A stretch of 33,786 nt of DNA from a virus: IMG/VR virus record IMGVR_UViG_3300035204_002166, positions 1 to 33,786 of that record; one strand, 5' to 3'. A program made the position numbers and the translations under genes. Under the pieces are notes generated by a model, which was not told the origin of the DNA, did no database searches, and worked only from the letters and a program-made list of their open reading frames with translations. Positions 30,355 to 33,786 of this stretch are shown here, in pieces (position 1 is the stretch's first letter; each line of letters opens with the position of its first letter).

Positions 30355-30480
30355 ATGGCTAATAAAGAAAAAAGAAAAAAAGAAAAGAAGAAACCCGCAA
30401 AACTAACGCCAGCGGAAAAGAAAAAGAAGAAGAAAGAAAAGAAAAGGAAGAAGGGGTGCGCAAAAAAAATAAGCTTTTAA
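30355..30480 (+). CDS. Lys-rich peptide, 41 aa
   Basis: Starts two bases after the dehydrogenase stop. About half the residues are lysine (20 of 41), with PAKLTP in the middle and a short end GCAKKISF. It resembles a histone-tail-like or nucleic-acid-binding peptide. The last 25 bases overlap the SET-domain gene. The strong A-bias means an accidental frame is possible, but the start, spacing and overlap suit a real gene. Confidence 0.5.
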   Translation: MANKEKRKKEKKKPAKLTPAEKKKKKKEKKRKKGCAKKISF

Positions 30481-30896
30481 ATTTCCTAAAGGAAAATCTT
30501 TACTGCCGAGCTAGGTGTTCTCCGGTTCACGGAGTCGGCGTTTTTGCTATAAAGGACATACCTTCTGACACTGACCCCTTCCTAGCTCTTGAAAAAGAAG
30601 GGCATGATAACGATTATCATTTTTATTCTCCCGAAGAATTAAGTGTTTTAGAGAAGGGGGTTTTTGAGCTAGTAGACGACTACACTAGGCTTACGATGTG
30701 CAAGGGTAAATATGAAATTTCTGAAGGATTACCCAGATGGGTGCAAGGTGGTTGTGTTTATCTTATTAACCATTCTGACGCTCCAAATTTAAAGTACGTT
30801 GCAGTCACGGACGACGTCATAACGACAAAAAAAATAAACAAAGATGAAGAGCTTTTTTTAGACTACAACGATCCCGCGGTAAAAAACTGCGAATAA
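30456..30896 (+). CDS. SET-domain protein (lysine methyltransferase family), paralogue 2
   Basis: 146 residues from a GTG at 30456 preceded by a purine-rich AGGAAGAAGG. SET motifs: HGVGVFAIKDIPS (25-37), YLINHSDAPNLKY (102-114), ELFLDYNDP (132-140). It shares layout and several segments with the protein at 7446-7988 but is shorter at the N-terminus. Predicted protein lysine methyltransferase; the target is unknown. It overlaps a Lys-rich peptide gene. Confidence 0.8.
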   Translation: MRKKNKLLNFLKENLYCRARCSPVHGVGVFAIKDIPSDTDPFLALEKEGHDNDYHFYSPEELSVLEKGVFELVDDYTRLTMCKGKYEISEGLPRWVQGGCVYLINHSDAPNLKYVAVTDDVITTKKINKDEELFLDYNDPAVKNCE

Positions 30897-30897
30897 C

Positions 30898-31554
30898 ATG
30901 GCTTACTTAAATACAAATATCCCACCTCAAGAGTGCTTTGTAAGGGGCGAGTTTTTAAGAAACATGGAGGACGGTCACGGTACGTTTTATCCATGCGTTA
31001 TTTTCGGGGTAGCAAGTCTTACCAGTAACGTCCCTCTTTTTCATTGTCTAATGGAGGATGGAGGTATTTTTTGGAGGCTACCAATCCACGCTTTTTGCCA
31101 CAAGGAAGACATTCCTGCGGTGGAGCTTGATGAATTAATGCTTTGGGATAGCTTTAGTAATTATATAAGCGTTACGGTGTTCGATCTTCTCAGAAACAGG
31201 AAGATGAAATATACAAGCCGTCGCAAGGAAAAGTATGAGGGAATATATTTATTTACCTTAGACTGGGGTCACGAGGATGCAAACATGGCTGACGTTGGCT
31301 TTTCGGAGGCAGCAGGACAACATAAATGCGGGCACGTTATAAAACTTGATAACGGAAATTATGCAGCACAACCTAACAACAGGCTGCTGTGCCATGACCC
31401 TTCGTTTTGTACAAAGCCGGGGCAAATGGTGGTAGAAAGAAAACTACACGAACATAAATGGTCGGTAGAACAAAACTGGAAATGGGTTTTGGAAGATAAC
31501 TCAAATTACGACTACAACATAACCCCTCGCGATGATAACGAATATAAAAAATAA
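30898..31554 (+). CDS. Hypothetical protein, 218 aa
   Basis: Follows the SET gene with a TAACATG junction. Features: an acidic, Trp-rich middle (GIFWRLPIHAFCHKED), a GHEDANMADVGFSEAAGQHKCGHVIKLDNGNYAAQPNN segment, and a final WSVEQNWKWVLED. It resembles conserved uncharacterised proteins of marine T4-like phages. No catalytic motif recognised. Some His/Cys residues could bind metal. Confidence 0.65.
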   Translation: MAYLNTNIPPQECFVRGEFLRNMEDGHGTFYPCVIFGVASLTSNVPLFHCLMEDGGIFWRLPIHAFCHKEDIPAVELDELMLWDSFSNYISVTVFDLLRNRKMKYTSRRKEKYEGIYLFTLDWGHEDANMADVGFSEAAGQHKCGHVIKLDNGNYAAQPNNRLLCHDPSFCTKPGQMVVERKLHEHKWSVEQNWKWVLEDNSNYDYNITPRDDNEYKK

Positions 31555-31572
31555 ATTAAAAAGTGATTTGTT

Positions 31573-31601
31573 TTTATATTTTGACAGTCTAACCCTATAA
31601 T
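31573..31601 (+). promoter_or_regulatory. Promoter candidate for the ExbB/ExbD-like operon
   Basis: Perfect -10 TATAAT (31596-31601), ten bases before the ATG at 31612. The best -35 at normal spacing is weak (TTTATA, 31573-31578). A perfect TTGACA (31581-31586) is only nine bases from the -10 box and is too close to be used with it. Confidence 0.5.
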
Positions 31602-31611
31602 TAATAAACAC

Positions 31612-32088
31612 ATGACAACTTTTACAAAATGGTTTCTACTTAATTCCGTATTCATGACGGCAGTTTTCTTTGCTGAAACGAAAGGCGGAATTTCACTCAT
31701 GGTTAAAAGTGACGTTAGTTATTTAACTATAGCGATAATGACACTGTATGTAGTTATGTCTACTTATGTTGGCAAGCTGTGCTATCTAGCTGACAGGCTT
31801 GATACAAAAAAAGCTGAACACGACGCCCAATATCTCACTAGAAGAGCCGAAGTAGGATGGTTTACTGCCGAGCACTTTTTTTCCCTAGGATTACTTGGAA
31901 CAGTATTTGGTTTATGCGTGGCAACATCAACTAGCCTTAACGAAGGCACGGAGGTCAGCGATATAGTCTCCGGACTTAAAACAGGACTTAACACGGCATT
32001 CTATACAACAATCTGCGGTATTGTTTTCAGCCTCCCCCTCCAAGCTCAACTAATGATACTAAGGTTTAGGATTGAAAATGACGGTTAA
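31612..32088 (+). CDS. MotA/TolQ/ExbB-like proton channel protein
   Basis: 158 residues with about four membrane helices: near 6-22, 35-56, 86-105 and 127-148. The family core is FSLGLLGTVFGLC (90-102) and GLKTGLNTAFYTTICGIVFSLPLQ (121-144), the two conserved helices that surround the partner's helix in ExbB, TolQ, MotA and ZorA. Such proteins form a pentameric inner-membrane channel that uses proton flow to move a partner. It overlaps the ExbD-like gene by 11 bases. Rare in phages as far as I know. Confidence 0.82.
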   Translation: MTTFTKWFLLNSVFMTAVFFAETKGGISLMVKSDVSYLTIAIMTLYVVMSTYVGKLCYLADRLDTKKAEHDAQYLTRRAEVGWFTAEHFFSLGLLGTVFGLCVATSTSLNEGTEVSDIVSGLKTGLNTAFYTTICGIVFSLPLQAQLMILRFRIENDG

Positions 32089-32689
32089 TAAAGGATATAA
32101 AAAATTTTTTTCATTCAGACCATTCATCGACGTACTCTTCTGCTGTCTGTTGATGCTAGTCGCCATTCTGTTTCTTCTTAAGGCTGACGAGGAAAAAGTT
32201 AAGATGCGACCACCCAACACACTGTATGAGGTTATATTAACGTGGGACGGAAACAGCGAGGACGACTTAGATCTTTATGTCCAAGCCTCTACAGGACACA
32301 TAGTTAGTTTTAACAACAGAGAAGGAGGAGAAGGTAGCCTAATAAGCCTTAACCATGATGCACTAGGTAAATCCAGAAACAACAGTCTTGAAACAGACAC
32401 AGAAGGGAAAGTCGTAGGATTCAACGAAGAAATCGTAGGGTTCCGGGGAGCAGCAGAAGGAGAGAATATAGTTAACGTGCATGTCTACAGTAAAAAAGAC
32501 GAAGACCCAGTGGAAGCAACAATAACTTTAATCAAAGTAAAACCCTACAAACAAGTGATATTAAAAAAGAAAATATTTAGCGCAACAGGAGACGAAAAGA
32601 CGGCTTTTCGTTTCAGGACAGATAAAAACGGAGAAATAACAGAAATAAATGAATTACCCACGATTTTAACAAACCCACTAGAAGAATAA
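32078..32689 (+). CDS. ExbD/TolR-like protein with DUF2135-like periplasmic domain
   Basis: 203 residues from the ATG at 32078 (a TTG two codons upstream is possible). One membrane helix with Asp18 near its start (FRPFIDVLFCCLLMLVAILFLL), matching the proton-carrying aspartate of ExbD/TolR/MotB. The outside domain begins YEVILTWDGNSEDDLDLYVQASTGHIVSF, like the DUF2135/YfaP family in which DxDL loops mark a beta-sandwich. No peptidoglycan-binding OmpA domain is present, so it differs from MotB and ZorB. It pairs with the upstream channel gene. Confidence 0.75.
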   Translation: MTVNKGYKKFFSFRPFIDVLFCCLLMLVAILFLLKADEEKVKMRPPNTLYEVILTWDGNSEDDLDLYVQASTGHIVSFNNREGGEGSLISLNHDALGKSRNNSLETDTEGKVVGFNEEIVGFRGAAEGENIVNVHVYSKKDEDPVEATITLIKVKPYKQVILKKKIFSATGDEKTAFRFRTDKNGEITEINELPTILTNPLEE

Positions 32690-32691
32690 CC

Positions 32692-32862
32692 ATGCTCGAC
32701 CGTGTGTTAAAATGGAAAATTTCTAGACTAGAATCTAGAATAAGTCAGTTAGAGATAAAAGCCTCTAAGCTGAAGAAAAATTTGACACTAGAAAGGGCAA
32801 AGAGGTGGCGGAACAATACATATTCAGCGCAGACGCGAAAGAATTGTTCTACGACAAGTTAA
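32692..32862 (+). CDS. Small basic coiled-coil protein, 56 aa
   Basis: Starts two bases after the ExbD-like stop. A single charged helix with heptads (WKISRLESRISQLEIKASKLKKNLTLERAKRW), then a polar end. It overlaps the next gene by 58 bases. The heptad pattern continues until the overlap, so the first 38 residues are the convincing part. Confidence 0.5.
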   Translation: MLDRVLKWKISRLESRISQLEIKASKLKKNLTLERAKRWRNNTYSAQTRKNCSTTS

Positions 32863-33215
32863 GCAGCTTGCATGACGACTATGTATATCACTTATTATTA
32901 AGCGGTGTAGCACGAAAGGGGGCAAATTTAGAATCTATAAAAATGACTAAATCACCTCGCGTAAATAGGAAGTATTGTGAAAGAGTAGTAGGGGGGTTAG
33001 TTAATTTAAAGCCAGAAATAACAGTAAAGCTAACGGAAGACAGGACCACTAGACTAGAATGTTTTTTTACAAAAATAAACGACGACGAGTACCTAAACCA
33101 TGTTTACATGATACAGAATGTAATGGATTGGCCTCAAATCGACAACTTTAGCTGTCAGGTTTGGTATATGGGGGAAACAAACATGAAAGAAATAAAGGCG
33201 CACTGGGATGAATGA
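32805..33215 (+). CDS. Hypothetical protein, 136 aa
   Basis: GTG start at 32805 preceded by AAAGAG. Alpha/beta composition (MTKSPRVNRKYCERVVGGLVNLKPEITVKLTEDRTTRLECFF; VMDWPQIDNFSCQVWYMG) without a known motif, signal or membrane segment. It overlaps the next gene by eight bases. Function unknown. Confidence 0.62.
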   Translation: MAEQYIFSADAKELFYDKLSSLHDDYVYHLLLSGVARKGANLESIKMTKSPRVNRKYCERVVGGLVNLKPEITVKLTEDRTTRLECFFTKINDDEYLNHVYMIQNVMDWPQIDNFSCQVWYMGETNMKEIKAHWDE

Positions 33216-33390
33216 CATAAAGCTACCGCCATATATGGTTCCCTATAAAAACCGTAAGAAATTTTGCAGAAAAGTAAGGGACACTGAAACAGAAATAGAA
33301 GAACTTAAAAAAGAAGGCAAATGGAAAGATGTAGCTCATTTGGGTTACGTTTTAAGAAACGCTTGGTGGGGGTATAAAAGATATAAATAA
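33208..33390 (+). CDS. Small hypothetical protein, 60 aa
   Basis: Basic, helical protein (KNRKKFCRKVRDTETEIEELKKEGKWKDVAHLGYVLRNAWWGYKRYK), possibly a coiled coil followed by an aromatic helix. It starts within the end of the previous gene and lies four bases before the next. Function unknown. Confidence 0.58.
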   Translation: MNDIKLPPYMVPYKNRKKFCRKVRDTETEIEELKKEGKWKDVAHLGYVLRNAWWGYKRYK

Positions 33391-33394
33391 TGAC

Positions 33395-33619
33395 ATGTGG
33401 GAAGAACTATTAAAAGAAGTGGCGGTTATTAAGTGGGGCATAGTTTGCATAGCGGTGTCCCTATGGGGGTTAACTATTTATTTTTTGCTAAAGAAAATAC
33501 CAAAATGGTGGAAGAGCTTTCAAGGGGGTAAGAAAAAGAAAAAACCCTTTACACTAGAACAAATGAACAAAGACTTAGCGAAGTCTACTCGCCAGAGAAG
33601 ACGTAACTGGGACGGATAA
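33395..33619 (+). CDS. Small single-pass membrane protein, 74 aa
   Basis: One membrane helix (WGIVCIAVSLWGLTIYFLL, about 14-32), then a strongly basic tail (GGKKKKKPFTLEQMNKDL; STRQRRRNW) that should stay in the cytoplasm. It precedes the cytochrome gene with a TAACATG junction, so it is probably translated with it. Function unknown. Confidence 0.62.
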   Translation: MWEELLKEVAVIKWGIVCIAVSLWGLTIYFLLKKIPKWWKSFQGGKKKKKPFTLEQMNKDLAKSTRQRRRNWDG

Positions 33620-33620
33620 C

Positions 33621-33786
33621 ATGAATATAGCATTACCAATTTTATTATTAGTGTTTGTTAGCCTTGCTCAAGCAGACGACAACATTAAAAAAGGCAAAGA
33701 GCTTTTTATTAGCAAGAGTTGCTCTTTGTGTCACCAGACAGAAGAGAGTGTACCATGCCCAGCGGGTGACGCATTAAAGTCTCCCA
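33621..33786 (+). CDS. Secreted c-type cytochrome (3' end outside window)
   Basis: 55 residues visible. Signal peptide MNIALPILLLVFVSLAQA with likely cleavage before DDNIKKG, then KGKELFISKSCSLCHQTEES with the haem-c attachment motif CSLCH (Cys34, Cys37, His38). The K-G-x-x-x-F lead-in and a further Cys-Pro are typical of small class I cytochromes c. It would be exported and matured in the periplasm by host haem-lyase machinery. A phage cytochrome c is very unusual; the missing axial methionine should lie beyond the edge. Confidence 0.8.
   Translation, partial: MNIALPILLLVFVSLAQADDNIKKGKELFISKSCSLCHQTEESVPCPAGDALKSP

Noticed and set aside
1-33786. CRISPR array, insertion sequence or integrase/attachment site
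   Set aside because: No regularly spaced direct repeats, transposase or integrase motifs, or tRNA-end duplications were seen.

Overview
The window is best read as an interior piece of a large tailed-phage genome, probably a T4-like virus of a Gram-negative, aquatic-type bacterium. The phage call rests on a compact replication and nucleotide set: RecA/UvsX-like recombinase, DnaB-type helicase, Toprim primase, class I ribonucleotide reductase, dNMP kinase, dCMP deaminase and a small sigma factor. It also rests on a scattered tRNA set with a tmRNA, on tightly packed genes with overlapping stop/start codons, and on many small unrecognised ORFs. No terminase, capsid or tail genes lie in the window. 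A Gram-negative host is inferred from two lipoprotein signals, a signal peptidase, an ExbB/ExbD-like pair and a c-type cytochrome. The host cannot be named from this sequence.

Layout. 1-4271 (minus strand): a secreted trypsin-like protease (cut by the left edge), a short nucleotide-sugar dehydrogenase, two glycosyltransferase-like proteins, small basic and zinc-ribbon proteins, an HNH nuclease and tRNA-Ala. 4305-5370 (plus): SpeD-like protein, a small membrane protein and a HAD phosphatase, closed by a strong terminator. 5372-10551 (minus): tRNA-Val, tRNA-Arg and tRNA-Gly interleaved with a small membrane protein, a methyltransferase, Hsp20, a SET-domain protein, a zincin metallopeptidase, a glycosyltransferase, dCMP deaminase and a winged-helix regulator. 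10598-20470 (plus): FKBP-like protein, a ~490-base structured non-coding region, dNMP kinase, sigma factor, two more glycosyltransferases (one fused to a methyltransferase), nrdA, nrdB and a lipoprotein, ending at a terminator. 20469-22218 (minus): signal peptidase I, a lipoprotein with a C-terminal membrane anchor (spanin-like), and small membrane proteins. 22367-33786 (plus): membrane/coiled-coil proteins, recombinase, tmRNA, endonuclease, helicase, primase, a VOC protein and aldehyde dehydrogenase, a Lys-rich peptide and second SET protein, an ExbB/ExbD-like pair, small proteins and a c-type cytochrome cut by the right edge.

How it fits together. The core genes make deoxynucleotides and copy and recombine DNA. 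The glycosyltransferases and sugar dehydrogenase suggest modification of a surface glycan or of phage components. The tRNAs, tmRNA, chaperone and FKBP-like protein support translation and folding. A less usual layer acts at or beyond the inner membrane: protease, signal peptidase, lipoproteins, proton-channel-like pair and cytochrome. Several genes have a sigma70-like promoter whose -10 box lies only 6-11 bases before the start codon, which suggests leaderless or nearly leaderless mRNAs. The most interesting items are the ExbB/ExbD-like pair beside a cytochrome c, the large structured RNA, the tmRNA with a 35-codon tag, the NrdB that lacks the radical tyrosine, and two SET-domain genes that each overlap a Lys-rich coding segment.
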